DNA of 64,000 nucleotides, taken from positions 729,548-793,547 of the forward strand of contig NZ_JAUFPR010000004.1 of assembly GCF_030409325.1 (NCBI RefSeq). Reading direction: 5' to 3'. Both the position numbers and the translations under genes were made by a program. Below, piece by piece: positions 16,305-25,665 of this stretch. This DNA comes from Mucilaginibacter aquaedulcis (lineage in GTDB: Bacteria; Bacteroidota; Bacteroidia; Sphingobacteriales; Sphingobacteriaceae). Position 1 is the stretch's first letter. Every line of letters begins with the position of its first letter. Under the pieces are notes generated by a model. The model saw nothing but the letters and a program-made list of their open reading frames with translations. It was not told the origin of the DNA and ran no database searches.

Positions 16305-18422
16305 ATGGACTTAAACAAAATCGGATATTTGGTAAATGAGGGGCTTTATTACCCCGCTGTCCTTAATGAAGTTAGCAAAAATAATGTGCCCTTGCAGCCA
16401 CTATTTGAAGCCTTTACTAATGCCTTTGAAGCGATAGCACTCTTGAAAAAGGACCCGTCCGAACACCAGATTACCGTTCGTATTTCCTATGATCCAGGAC
16501 TGTTTGATGAAAAACGGATGAGCCAGATCGTGATTGAAGATACCGGAATTGGCTTCAATGACAATGAATTTCGTCGCTTTCTTACTTTTAAGGATACCCG
16601 CAAAGGCTTTCACAATCGCGGTTCAGGCAGGCTGCAACTGATCCACTTCTTTTCCAGTGTGCAATACGACAGCGTTTTTGAGGAAAACGGCCAATTTAAA
16701 ATGAGAAGATTTCACTTAAGTAAAAGCGCACCATTTCTTAAAGAAAATGCCATTGCCTATCTTGATGATTACAGTTCGAGTAAGGATACGTTTTCTCATA
16801 CTTCCTTAATGCTTTCCGGGTTACTTTCTGCAAAAGACCAGACTGCCTACGATATGACTTTAGCGAACTACAAGGAGGCAATCATAAACAGATATATCCA
16901 ATATTTTTGCGCCCATCGGAATGCTTTACCAAAGATTGTATTGCAAGCCTATAATGGTAATGAGCCGGACGAAGTGCTTGAAATCACCGCTGAAGACATT
17001 CCGGCTATTGATTCACAGGAGGTCTTTTCGTTAAATTACCAAGCACACGGGGCATTTCAATCTTTGGAAAAACTAGAAGAATTTACCTTGCAGGCTTTTC
17101 GTATCCCCAAGACGAAATTAGGGAAGAATGTAATAACTTTAACCAGTAAAGGTGAAATCGTCGAAGAAAAGAATTTTCGATTGACCTTAAGCATTCTGGG
17201 ACCGGAAGACCATGTAGCGGACACCCGATTTCTATTCCTGATTTCCAGTCCATATATCAATGAGCGCGATTCCGATATACGGGGCCAGCTCCGGATACCT
17301 TGGCGCAAGGAGGACCCTTCACTTTTTGACGGAGATGTTATTTACTTGGACGATATTGAATCCGGTGCCAACGAGACCATCATAAAGATGTACGATGAAT
17401 TAGCGGAAAAGGCAAAAGAAAAGACCCTGCGGTTATCAGCATTGAAAGAAATGTTTCTTCTTAACGATCATTTCCTGAGTAGCCTGAATATCTCCATAAA
17501 CGATACTGAAGAAAAAATACTGGAAAAGGTCTATGTTCATGAATCAAAATTGGCCGCAAAGGGCGATGCCGAGCTAAAAAAGCAATACGACCAATTGACT
17601 ACGCTCGACCCCAAGTCGAAAGGCTATGACGGCGACATGGATAGGATTGTTAAGCAATTGGTGAAGGAAATTCCCCACCAAAACCGTGCGGCGTTAACTC
17701 ACTATGTGGCCAGAAGAAAACTAGTTTTGGAGCTTTTCCAACAAGTATTGGACAGAAATTTAGACATCCAGCGGTCGGGCAGGAATGAAGATGAAAAATT
17801 GTTGCATAATATCCTTTTCACGCAAGGGGCCGGCTCTGCTGAACAAAGTGATCTCTGGATACTGAATGAAGACTTTATTCTGTTCAAAGGGGTTTCAGAA
17901 ACGAAATTAAAAGATGTCACAATCGACGGGGAAAAGATCTTTAAGGATGTCTTAACTGTCGAAGAGGAAGCTTTCGTGAATGCAAACCGGGAAAAAAGAC
18001 TGACCAAGCGTCCCGATGTCCTGCTGTTTCCGGCCGAGGAGAAATGTATCATATTAGAATTTAAAACACCTGAGACAAACATTGCAGATCACCTTGCCGA
18101 GATTAATTATTATGCATCGCTGATCCTGAATTTGACCAAAGACACGTACCCGTTCAAAACATTTTACGGTTATTTGATCGGAGAAACGCTGGAACCCCTG
18201 GACATTAAATTCAATGATTCAGATTTTCAGGATTCAGCACATTTCGACTATGCTTTTAGGCCTGCCAAACGCATTCTGGGTGTATTTAAATCCTTCCAGG
18301 GGTCGCTATATACTGAGGTGCTTAAATATTCAACTTTATTGAAGCGTGCCAATAAAAGGAACGAAGCCCTGATTAACAAATTATTTCCGCCCGCCAATGT
18401 AAATGATGAACCACCTTTTTAA
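16305..18422 (+). CDS. GHKL ATPase with C-terminal PD-(D/E)XK nuclease motif
   Basis: The 705-residue protein starts with a GHKL (Hsp90/MutL/histidine-kinase-like) ATPase: the N-box around N39 (EAFTNAFEAI), DTGIGF at 79-84 and GSGR at 106-109. The C-terminal part has RPDVLLF at 569-575 and LEFK ending at K587, giving D571-x13-E585-x-K587, the core of a PD-(D/E)XK nuclease. The middle is helical with a charged segment at about 365-430. ATP binding probably drives dimerisation that controls the nuclease, as in other GHKL defence proteins (inference). It stands alone on the plus strand after the RES-like gene, followed by a convergent OLD gene. No membrane segment. Confidence 0.82.
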   Translation: MDLNKIGYLVNEGLYYPAVLNEVSKNNVPLQPLFEAFTNAFEAIALLKKDPSEHQITVRISYDPGLFDEKRMSQIVIEDTGIGFNDNEFRRFLTFKDTRKGFHNRGSGRLQLIHFFSSVQYDSVFEENGQFKMRRFHLSKSAPFLKENAIAYLDDYSSSKDTFSHTSLMLSGLLSAKDQTAYDMTLANYKEAIINRYIQYFCAHRNALPKIVLQAYNGNEPDEVLEITAEDIPAIDSQEVFSLNYQAHGAFQSLEKLEEFTLQAFRIPKTKLGKNVITLTSKGEIVEEKNFRLTLSILGPEDHVADTRFLFLISSPYINERDSDIRGQLRIPWRKEDPSLFDGDVIYLDDIESGANETIIKMYDELAEKAKEKTLRLSALKEMFLLNDHFLSSLNISINDTEEKILEKVYVHESKLAAKGDAELKKQYDQLTTLDPKSKGYDGDMDRIVKQLVKEIPHQNRAALTHYVARRKLVLELFQQVLDRNLDIQRSGRNEDEKLLHNILFTQGAGSAEQSDLWILNEDFILFKGVSETKLKDVTIDGEKIFKDVLTVEEEAFVNANREKRLTKRPDVLLFPAEEKCIILEFKTPETNIADHLAEINYYASLILNLTKDTYPFKTFYGYLIGETLEPLDIKFNDSDFQDSAHFDYAFRPAKRILGVFKSFQGSLYTEVLKYSTLLKRANKRNEALINKLFPPANVNDEPPF

Positions 18423-18605
18423 AGCCCAAATCACAACCGATCGCTTGAAAATACAACAAAAGAGGAACTGTACCCGCATTGGTAACTATAGCGCTGATTT
18501 TATTTAACAAATAAAGTTTCACCCCTATTACCGGTTTTTTTAATCAATGGTATTCAGCCTAGAGACGCTATATTCATTAATGAAAGCAAATTTTTATTCA
18601 AATGG

Positions 18606-20660
18606 CTACTTCAAATTTCGTATAGATATAAAATCGTATAATTCCTCGATAATCTCTTTTAAAATTTCAGATTCAGCAAAGTCAGCCCAAGTCAGCTCTT
18701 TTGCCATCGCCATTCGATAAACAAAATCTGAGATTCCTTTTTTATAACGATATTCAAGTGTTCCGTTGCCTTGTAATTTTTCAATTTTTAAATCTCTCCC
18801 GTTTTTTTTGATCTTGTTTTGAAAGTGCTTCCCTAATTTCATAGTATGATCAAAATCTAATGCCTCCAGAATCGATTCCGAATCACATTGCAGGCTTTCA
18901 ATAAAAAATCGTTCCCAAATAGATTTCGGAAGTAAATTTTCAATCTCTGGCAGGCTCGTGTGCCTATACTTAAAATTTGGCCGTTTTATACTGTCAAATG
19001 CCTTATGCTTTTCATCATTTAAATCATTATCTGCCAATACATAAACATTTGAATTGATAAAAAAGGCATTGATCTTTTCGATAATACCATCTTCATCATT
19101 TGAATAGCCTTCATCAAAATTGTAATGACTTAAATTTTTTCCGCCGTATTCAATAAATGCATAGTTCAGTCCTTCTTTAGGGCGATAGAAGTCATCCGGT
19201 TTACTATTCAAAAATGCAAATAGGAAAGCTTTCAGATATAATCGATCAGTAATTCCTTCGATCCATACTGTACAGTTGCTTATTAATACTGATGTGTTTA
19301 ATACACCCAGCATTTCCAAAGTATTACGTTCATTGCCGTTGATAGAAGTTATATAAGATGAGCGTTCGTCTCTTCTTTTAAATACAAACACTTCCAAGCC
19401 CGTCGTTGTGAGCAATGATTCACTAAGTATATGATTGGAATGAGTGGTAATAAAGTACTTCAGATCCTTTTTTCTTAAAAAATCGTTGCCGGCAAGCGCC
19501 TGAATAAAAATTAACTGGTAACCTGGATGCAAGTGGTTCTCGGGTTCATCTATGATGACCCAGCTGCTATTAGGCGCAGTAAATACTGGGAACAGCAGGC
19601 TGATGATACCCTGGATGCCATCACCCAGATCATGAATTGAAATGTCTTCCAGTTCATCAGGGAGGCTTATATGTATATGCTCACTCTGTGAATTTCCGGT
19701 TCGCCTGGCAATTATATGCACCTCCTTCCCCTGAAAAAAAGTATCACCGATAAATTTTTCAAATGCATGGAAATTACGGATATCATTCCTGCTGCCATTT
19801 CGCGCCAGATTAACTTTCTCATACAACGAGAGACCGGTCTCTATTGATAATTTTGAATCTTCTGAAATTTTATATTGCTTCCTAAGTGTTTCCTGAAAAA
19901 TATCCACGTTTACACCATCCAGTTTTCTGGCAGTACGCAGGACAGGAATATATATAATATTGGGAAACAAGGGGCCGAGCGTGATCTGTTGGAATTTATC
20001 AGCTAAGGACAATGCCTTCTGTAATAATTCAAGGCGCTCTTTCCAATACGGGACATGGTCGCCCGGGTTTACCTTTTCAAACCCATAGGATATGGATTTT
20101 ATTTGTTCGCCAAGTCGACTGCCATCCATATGCCGACCACCATTGCGACCAATGTATTCGTATATAGCTACCGCCATATTAAGGACTGACCAAAGCTCTC
20201 CGGCGTGTACTTTAAAAGTCTCGAAGGCTTCAACTGTTGCGATATGCTTAAGTTGCTCAGCAAGTTCAATTACAGCATTTCTTACTGAAACGATATCCAA
20301 AGCATTTAAACCGGCTTTACGATGGAAAAAGGATTTGATAATTTTGTGCAGTGGATATTTTTCATCTAAATTATCAAGTGATATCGCCAGCCATTGTAAT
20401 GTCCACAATTCTTCAGGTTCGTTATTTTTCCGGTTAAAAAGCTGGGTACTCTCTCTGTAAAGACCATTCAGGTCCCCACCGAATGAAAAAATGACTTTGT
20501 GTTCCTGCTTGATAATATGTCGGGCAAATCTACTTTTACGAGAGTTGTTTGCACCAATAATTATATTGATGTTCTTAATATCACCAAGAAACAAGATCTC
20601 CTCCTCACCTTCAAAGTATTCGGGTAAAGTTCCTTCGGTTAATAATCTAATATAATTCAT
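18606..20660 (-). CDS. OLD-family ATPase-TOPRIM endonuclease, altered Walker A
   Basis: The 684-residue protein has an ABC/SMC-like ATPase half and a C-terminal TOPRIM half. Walker B and neighbours are clear (WVIIDEPENHLHPG, then FITTHSNHILSE). TOPRIM shows EGITDRLYL, LADND and LPEIENLLP, typical of OLD nucleases. The Walker A at residues 36-43 reads GANNSRKS: the second glycine of GxNNSGKS is arginine (codon CGT, one base from GGT). OLD proteins of class 1 cut DNA and act in phage defence. The change may weaken ATP binding or mark a decayed gene, yet the frame is full length. It is divergent from the membrane protein gene at 20824, with 163 bp between them. Confidence 0.85.
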   Translation of the reverse strand: MNYIRLLTEGTLPEYFEGEEEILFLGDIKNINIIIGANNSRKSRFARHIIKQEHKVIFSFGGDLNGLYRESTQLFNRKNNEPEELWTLQWLAISLDNLDEKYPLHKIIKSFFHRKAGLNALDIVSVRNAVIELAEQLKHIATVEAFETFKVHAGELWSVLNMAVAIYEYIGRNGGRHMDGSRLGEQIKSISYGFEKVNPGDHVPYWKERLELLQKALSLADKFQQITLGPLFPNIIYIPVLRTARKLDGVNVDIFQETLRKQYKISEDSKLSIETGLSLYEKVNLARNGSRNDIRNFHAFEKFIGDTFFQGKEVHIIARRTGNSQSEHIHISLPDELEDISIHDLGDGIQGIISLLFPVFTAPNSSWVIIDEPENHLHPGYQLIFIQALAGNDFLRKKDLKYFITTHSNHILSESLLTTTGLEVFVFKRRDERSSYITSINGNERNTLEMLGVLNTSVLISNCTVWIEGITDRLYLKAFLFAFLNSKPDDFYRPKEGLNYAFIEYGGKNLSHYNFDEGYSNDEDGIIEKINAFFINSNVYVLADNDLNDEKHKAFDSIKRPNFKYRHTSLPEIENLLPKSIWERFFIESLQCDSESILEALDFDHTMKLGKHFQNKIKKNGRDLKIEKLQGNGTLEYRYKKGISDFVYRMAMAKELTWADFAESEILKEIIEELYDFISIRNLK

Positions 20661-20823
20661 ACCTTTTACCTTAGCTTTAACGATTGTAAAAATACTTTAA
20701 ATTGGCCTTTAATATCTTGAGAATAGCAGAGAACTGGTTAACTTTTACATTCAAATTCATACGCTTGAAATCACTCCATTTTTTTATTTATATTTCTTGA
20801 TAAATACGGACTAACGGAAAGCT

Positions 20824-22356
20824 ATGGTCATTAATCCCAAACCTTATATTCCAATAAAAAATCAGGATTATACCGGTAATACCGTTATAGATTTACGTGA
20901 TATTGATTTTAAAGGAATTAAAGCTAAACCTGGTACGATCCCTGTAACCTTTGAATTTTGTTTTTTTGAGAACCTGAAAATTCAAAATACGGAAGACATT
21001 GATTTCAAGGATGTATCTGTTATGTTTAATAACTGTTATATCCGCAACCTGGAAATTTCAGATATCCTTTCAGAAAACATCTCCATTACAATTCATTCCT
21101 CATTGCTAAATGGGAGGATATCTGCTAAGAACCTCAAATCCGTTCATTTAAGTAATTGTCTGCTGAATCATGGAGTAACTTTGACGGATCAAAAATCCAT
21201 CGAATTAGCCTATACCACAGAAAACATTTTCCCATTTCATTGGAACAAGATGTTTAATAAGATAATAGGTCCATCTCATCGCCGGATAAAACCTACATAC
21301 CGCCGGATTATCCGGCAAAAGCAATATTACCAGATTGAAAATCCTCAACGCTTAAATGTCCGCTCATCCCGTAAAGTAAGTGACAAAACGGGCCTTTACC
21401 TCATGGACTGCAATACGGTAAAAATGTACAGGATCGGCTACAGATTAACTAAAGTCGAAGAAGATTCATTAAAGATCCATCTTTCCATCAATTACGGGGA
21501 GGGAACGGCTGATTCAGAGACCAACGTCAATAACGTAATACTGGAGGCACTCGCTTTATCCGGTACTCCTTCAGGTAAAATAAGCTTTGAAAATATTGAG
21601 GTCTCTAACTGGTATATGTCCGACTTTAACCCACAGAAAGAAGCGGCTTTTTATAATTTAGTACCAAGGCCATTATTGATTGAAGAAACAAAGATCGGGG
21701 TACATAAATGTAATTTTGATAATGTATGGTTCGATAATGTTGAGTTCAATAAATTTGAAAGGCTATCCTTTTTCCGTTCAAAACTATCTAAGGCAAATTT
21801 TACATCATGCAGTTTCCCGGATCAGTATCAACGTTTCTCCAAATTTTTAGCTATCCCTAATATTCATTACCCGGAACAAAAACCCATCAATTACCATAAG
21901 GATCAGTATGAGATGCTGCTGCAACTTAAAAAAGCATTTGATGCCACCGGTAATTTTTATGAAGGGTTAAAATTGCAGGCAATATCCTATGCTGCTCTCC
22001 AAAAAATCGCAGTGATCTCCGGTGAGGACAAATTTATCCTTCGCCTGAACAGATGGTCAAATAATCACAGTTTATCAATAAGGCGACCGATTTATTGGTT
22101 TTTGAGCCTTACCGTATTCTTTTACATTCTTTATCTTTTAAGTTTACACAGGCTCTTTAATGACACTGCGTTCGATGCAGACCTGATCGGTTACTATTTC
22201 TCTTTCCTGGATATTACCCACAGGAGTGATTTCTTAGAGGAAAAGGATAAATTGACGGGCTGGGCGTTGGGGATAGACTATGTAAATAAAGTTGTGACCG
22301 GTTATCTAATTTTTCAGTTTATCTCTGCCTTTAGAAAATACGGAAAGAACGGATAG
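20824..22356 (+). CDS. beta-rich (pentapeptide-like) protein with C-terminal membrane anchor
   Basis: The 510-residue protein has an N-terminal region of repeated short strands (DLRDIDFKGI, FEFCFFENLKI, DIDFKDVSVMFNNCYI, HLSNCLLNHGV) and a second set near 280-335 (KCNFDNVWFDNVEF, LSKANFTSCSF), a pattern like pentapeptide or right-handed beta-helix repeats. A strong membrane helix lies at about 423-445 (WFLSLTVFFYILYLLSL), and a second hydrophobic segment near 489-502. Proteins of this plan occur in Bacteroidota next to nucleases, where the membrane part may be an effector or channel; this is inference. It is divergent from the OLD gene. No signal peptide, so the repeat domain is likely cytoplasmic. 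Confidence 0.7.
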   Translation: MVINPKPYIPIKNQDYTGNTVIDLRDIDFKGIKAKPGTIPVTFEFCFFENLKIQNTEDIDFKDVSVMFNNCYIRNLEISDILSENISITIHSSLLNGRISAKNLKSVHLSNCLLNHGVTLTDQKSIELAYTTENIFPFHWNKMFNKIIGPSHRRIKPTYRRIIRQKQYYQIENPQRLNVRSSRKVSDKTGLYLMDCNTVKMYRIGYRLTKVEEDSLKIHLSINYGEGTADSETNVNNVILEALALSGTPSGKISFENIEVSNWYMSDFNPQKEAAFYNLVPRPLLIEETKIGVHKCNFDNVWFDNVEFNKFERLSFFRSKLSKANFTSCSFPDQYQRFSKFLAIPNIHYPEQKPINYHKDQYEMLLQLKKAFDATGNFYEGLKLQAISYAALQKIAVISGEDKFILRLNRWSNNHSLSIRRPIYWFLSLTVFFYILYLLSLHRLFNDTAFDADLIGYYFSFLDITHRSDFLEEKDKLTGWALGIDYVNKVVTGYLIFQFISAFRKYGKNG

Positions 22357-22502
22357 CAATTTACATTTCTTTAGAGTGGCATTGACCGATCATTTAAAAT
22401 TAGGTTCATACTTTGTAAGCACTTTTATTGCAATAGGTTATGTGGAGAGCCACTCACGCAACAAAGGGCGGCATTGGTCCCAAAGATGATCGAGAGCAAA
22501 CA

Positions 22503-23411
22503 CTAATACCTGCCATTAGTAATGCCATCTAAATATAGTTGCTCCGAATCGGCAATAAAACCCTTAACGTCATCCCATGCCTGTGATTTGATAATGTTAT
22601 CGATAAGCGGATGATTGGTAAAAATCTCATCTAACTCAAATAGATTTAGCAATTTAAAGCACTGGAATCCGTTTCTGCAAATTAGCCTGAAAATATCTTG
22701 GATGGCATTTCCAAAAGTGTCTATTAGGCCATTAATTAGATCTATTTCCATCATATAGCTGTCCCCACAAACGATCAGATCATTTTCATAGTGAAAAAGG
22801 AATATTGCATTTGATTCTGCTGCCGGATGTGAAACCTGGCATAAATAACTATAAAGGGTGTCGATTTGATCGTTTACATCCACAATGGCATTAAGATACT
22901 CTCGCACTTGTTTCGCGTTCATGTATTCCGGCAATGTTTTTTGCTGCGCTTTAGGGATTTTACTGGCATGGGAAAAGTGTAATAGGATTTCCTCCAAAGG
23001 TTCGTGGGCAACTATGATTTCTGTTTCGCCTGTCAGAGATTTTTTTATTGCATGAAAATCTTTGGCGATAGTGAGCGGCACCTGCCTCATAGTATAAAAT
23101 GTGTCTGAACATGATTCAACAAACCCACGTAAATTAACGGCAAATGAGTAATAGATACCAGCCTCCCGCGCCGCCTGCATTCCATCAATCCATCGCGCTG
23201 CCCTGAATAGCGAAACAGTTGTAGCAGCGTGTATTCTATAGAGCATCTCTTTCCAGTAAATTTCGGCTGCCACCACAAGATCATCTGATTCTTTAAATAT
23301 TTCAGTAGGCACTAACGGGAAACGCCAATCATCTTTAATATTGTTAAGTTGTTTGATAGCTGCATGAAGATAGGTAAACTCGTCGCTAAATGATATTTCA
23401 GCTTGTTCCAT
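22503..23411 (-). CDS. hypothetical all-helical protein (HEPN/DUF5677-like feel)
   Basis: The 302-residue protein is predicted almost wholly helical from its sequence. A central stretch LYSYLCQVSHPAAESN and an upstream Arg-rich helix (LFRAARWIDGMQAAREAG) recall DUF5677/HEPN-type proteins, in which a histidine in an R-x4-6-H motif is catalytic; I cannot confirm this. It is the last gene of a minus-strand cassette with the Mrr nuclease and the prohead-protease-like protein, 95 bp after the latter. There are no membrane segments. A role as accessory or RNase effector is only a guess. Confidence 0.65.
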   Translation of the reverse strand: MEQAEISFSDEFTYLHAAIKQLNNIKDDWRFPLVPTEIFKESDDLVVAAEIYWKEMLYRIHAATTVSLFRAARWIDGMQAAREAGIYYSFAVNLRGFVESCSDTFYTMRQVPLTIAKDFHAIKKSLTGETEIIVAHEPLEEILLHFSHASKIPKAQQKTLPEYMNAKQVREYLNAIVDVNDQIDTLYSYLCQVSHPAAESNAIFLFHYENDLIVCGDSYMMEIDLINGLIDTFGNAIQDIFRLICRNGFQCFKLLNLFELDEIFTNHPLIDNIIKSQAWDDVKGFIADSEQLYLDGITNGRY

Positions 23412-23506
23412 GAATAGTGATAAGATTTATAAGTGGTTAAAGATAATAAATGAGTTGTTCAAATTTGCTTAAATCTGGTAGCTTCCTAGTCCCTGGCCAA
23501 ATGTGG

Positions 23507-25612
23507 TCAGGGATTCTTTTCTTCTGAATACCGATGTTTACCTTTTGGAGCGGCCCAATGTAACAACACTGGAGCGTATCCTGTGATGTCAACATGGGGC
23601 AAATCATTATCTAGCCATTTTGATCTGCTGGAGGTAAAGTAATTCTCACCGGTATCAGAACACACACTGCCGGTAATGTGTAGCGCAGGAACAATATCTA
23701 AACCCGATTTTTCAAAAAAGTCTATTTCTTCGTCTTCAAAATCGATTGACCAACCGAAACCCCGAAGCGGATCTTCATGAAATTCATATTTAGATATAAC
23801 AGTTGTTCTTTTTGCGTAAAGTACCCCGTCTAATTGTATAATTTCTGATATTAAAGGTCTGTCAGGTTTGTAAGGAAAGTTTTCAAGATAGCTTCGCTGT
23901 TTTATCAGCCACAAAGTAAATTCTTCTTCGTTTTCGGGAAATGGCATATGCTCAGTTAACCATTTATTTAATACCTCTACATTGCCATAAGCTGAAACCT
24001 GAATTATTCGATCATTAACCACGATCCCAAGAGTAGTGGAAATATTAAAATCCACCTTCTGGTTACTCATATTTGTGAATAACAGTTTCAATGCTTTTAC
24101 ACTTTTGCTGAAGAGTTCCCAGGATTGGGTACCATTGTGCATAATTAATGGAATATTCCAGTAATTATCCATGCTTTTGATGAGTAAAACATCTTCGGGT
24201 ATGTCAATGTTTTCGCCAAGTTTCATCAATGCTTTCTTAAACTCAAGAAAATAATAATCTATGCAACGATAAGATTTTACCGAATCGTCAATTACATCAA
24301 AGGAATTGATAAACCTACCTTGATTTATTCCATCTGGGATTTTAAAGTAGGACACAAGCAAACGTAAGCCATCCGCATTATCTATAGAATAGGGTATTAA
24401 TTTTTCTTTTATCGATAATGGATTATGACGCGGTGCCTTCAACGCTTCAATTTCTTTTTTTAGACCAAAATACTCATAGATAATGGGGTTGCCCCTAAGA
24501 AATAGTGTAACTAAAAGCTTCCACGTACCCAACGGAAGTTGACCATTTATTTTAAATAATTTGGTGTAAGCAGATTGTTTTCCGTAAGACTTGAAATCCT
24601 TTTCAAGACGCTCAATCATTTCAAATGTGTCGTAAGTGCGAATGGCACCATCAAAATGTTCGAAGCCTTTTGTTTCCTTATCATAAACCGTATGAACATA
24701 TCTGCAATTGAAATGATCTTGATTTGTTGGCGCTTCCTCATCCATCAATTCTTCCATTTGGAAAGAGAACTTTTGTTTCTTTTTATCCCACTCCCATAAA
24801 AACTCGCTGCGACTAAAGCCGTAATAAGCTCTTTCAAATTCGTCGCAATCATGTCGTGCAAGCCCTTCCTTTATTGCTTCTATCTCATCGCTATACTTGG
24901 GGCCCCATTGATATTCAAGTTCCAGATATTCTTTAAATGATGGTGCATATCCCAATTGATGGGAATCAATTCTTAAATACAGGTCCAATCCACCATCATC
25001 TTTTAATTTAGTGAGTTCATCCAAAAAAATAGCATTAAGTGTATTATGAATCGATTCCGAGCGTCTGAAATATCGGTGCGCGAATACTGTAAAGTCTGTT
25101 TTCTTACATTTAAAAACACCCTGTCCCAAATAATCAAAATGTTCAAATAGAATAGCAAAAGGAACCAATTCATCCCGGTAGTCTTTGCTGAATAAAAAGG
25201 GATATAAATCCCTTGCTATATTATCTTTATTTGCCGTGGTACAGCTGATATTGGTAATATTACATCCCTCTATGCTATTTTTCTTTAAGAGAGCCGCAAA
25301 TGGTTCCAAATACTCTTTGGAAGAAGTAAAGTATTTATTGGATCTGAAAACATTATGGTTTTTTAATACCAAACTTTCTTCTTCCTTATTAGTGGGAATG
25401 TTTTGAACTGCCAGCAGCCGGGTCAAATTCGGTTCAAGGTAAAGTGCAAATGGCTTTCCCCAACCTATCGGCTTGTGCTGGTTATGCCCATATAACATTG
25501 GAATACCTTCGTTCATCCGATCCTTTAGCATCATTTCCAAAGCGGTTATCATAATTCGGCATCCGTAACGGTCTACAGAGTCTGTACTTAATACAATTAG
25601 GTCGGTTTTCAT
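23507..25612 (-). CDS. large protein with N-terminal prohead protease-like domain
   Basis: The 701-residue protein begins with a block that resembles HK97-type prohead proteases (family S78): STDSVDRYG near residues 9-17, then IPMLYGHNQHKPIG at 37-50 with a candidate catalytic H43, followed by LEPNLTRLLAVQNI. In S78 proteases this order (S/T-x-x-VD-x-x-G, then x-x-H-D/N-x-x-x-P-IG) ends in a catalytic serine; a candidate is S117 or a neighbour in ITNISCTT, unproven. The remaining 550 residues are unfamiliar. It is not beside any capsid, portal or terminase gene, so it is not a phage structural locus. It follows the Mrr nuclease by 53 bp on the same strand. Confidence 0.6.
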   Translation of the reverse strand: MKTDLIVLSTDSVDRYGCRIMITALEMMLKDRMNEGIPMLYGHNQHKPIGWGKPFALYLEPNLTRLLAVQNIPTNKEEESLVLKNHNVFRSNKYFTSSKEYLEPFAALLKKNSIEGCNITNISCTTANKDNIARDLYPFLFSKDYRDELVPFAILFEHFDYLGQGVFKCKKTDFTVFAHRYFRRSESIHNTLNAIFLDELTKLKDDGGLDLYLRIDSHQLGYAPSFKEYLELEYQWGPKYSDEIEAIKEGLARHDCDEFERAYYGFSRSEFLWEWDKKKQKFSFQMEELMDEEAPTNQDHFNCRYVHTVYDKETKGFEHFDGAIRTYDTFEMIERLEKDFKSYGKQSAYTKLFKINGQLPLGTWKLLVTLFLRGNPIIYEYFGLKKEIEALKAPRHNPLSIKEKLIPYSIDNADGLRLLVSYFKIPDGINQGRFINSFDVIDDSVKSYRCIDYYFLEFKKALMKLGENIDIPEDVLLIKSMDNYWNIPLIMHNGTQSWELFSKSVKALKLLFTNMSNQKVDFNISTTLGIVVNDRIIQVSAYGNVEVLNKWLTEHMPFPENEEEFTLWLIKQRSYLENFPYKPDRPLISEIIQLDGVLYAKRTTVISKYEFHEDPLRGFGWSIDFEDEEIDFFEKSGLDIVPALHITGSVCSDTGENYFTSSRSKWLDNDLPHVDITGYAPVLLHWAAPKGKHRYSEEKNP

Positions 25613-25665
25613 GTTATGTTAAAAAAGAAGAGGTATTATTAAATAATATTATTGATAATGCGACA

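Noticed and set aside
23507..25612. Prophage head-maturation gene
   Set aside because: Although the N-terminus looks like a prohead protease, no portal, capsid, terminase or tail gene is present anywhere in the window and the neighbours are nucleases.
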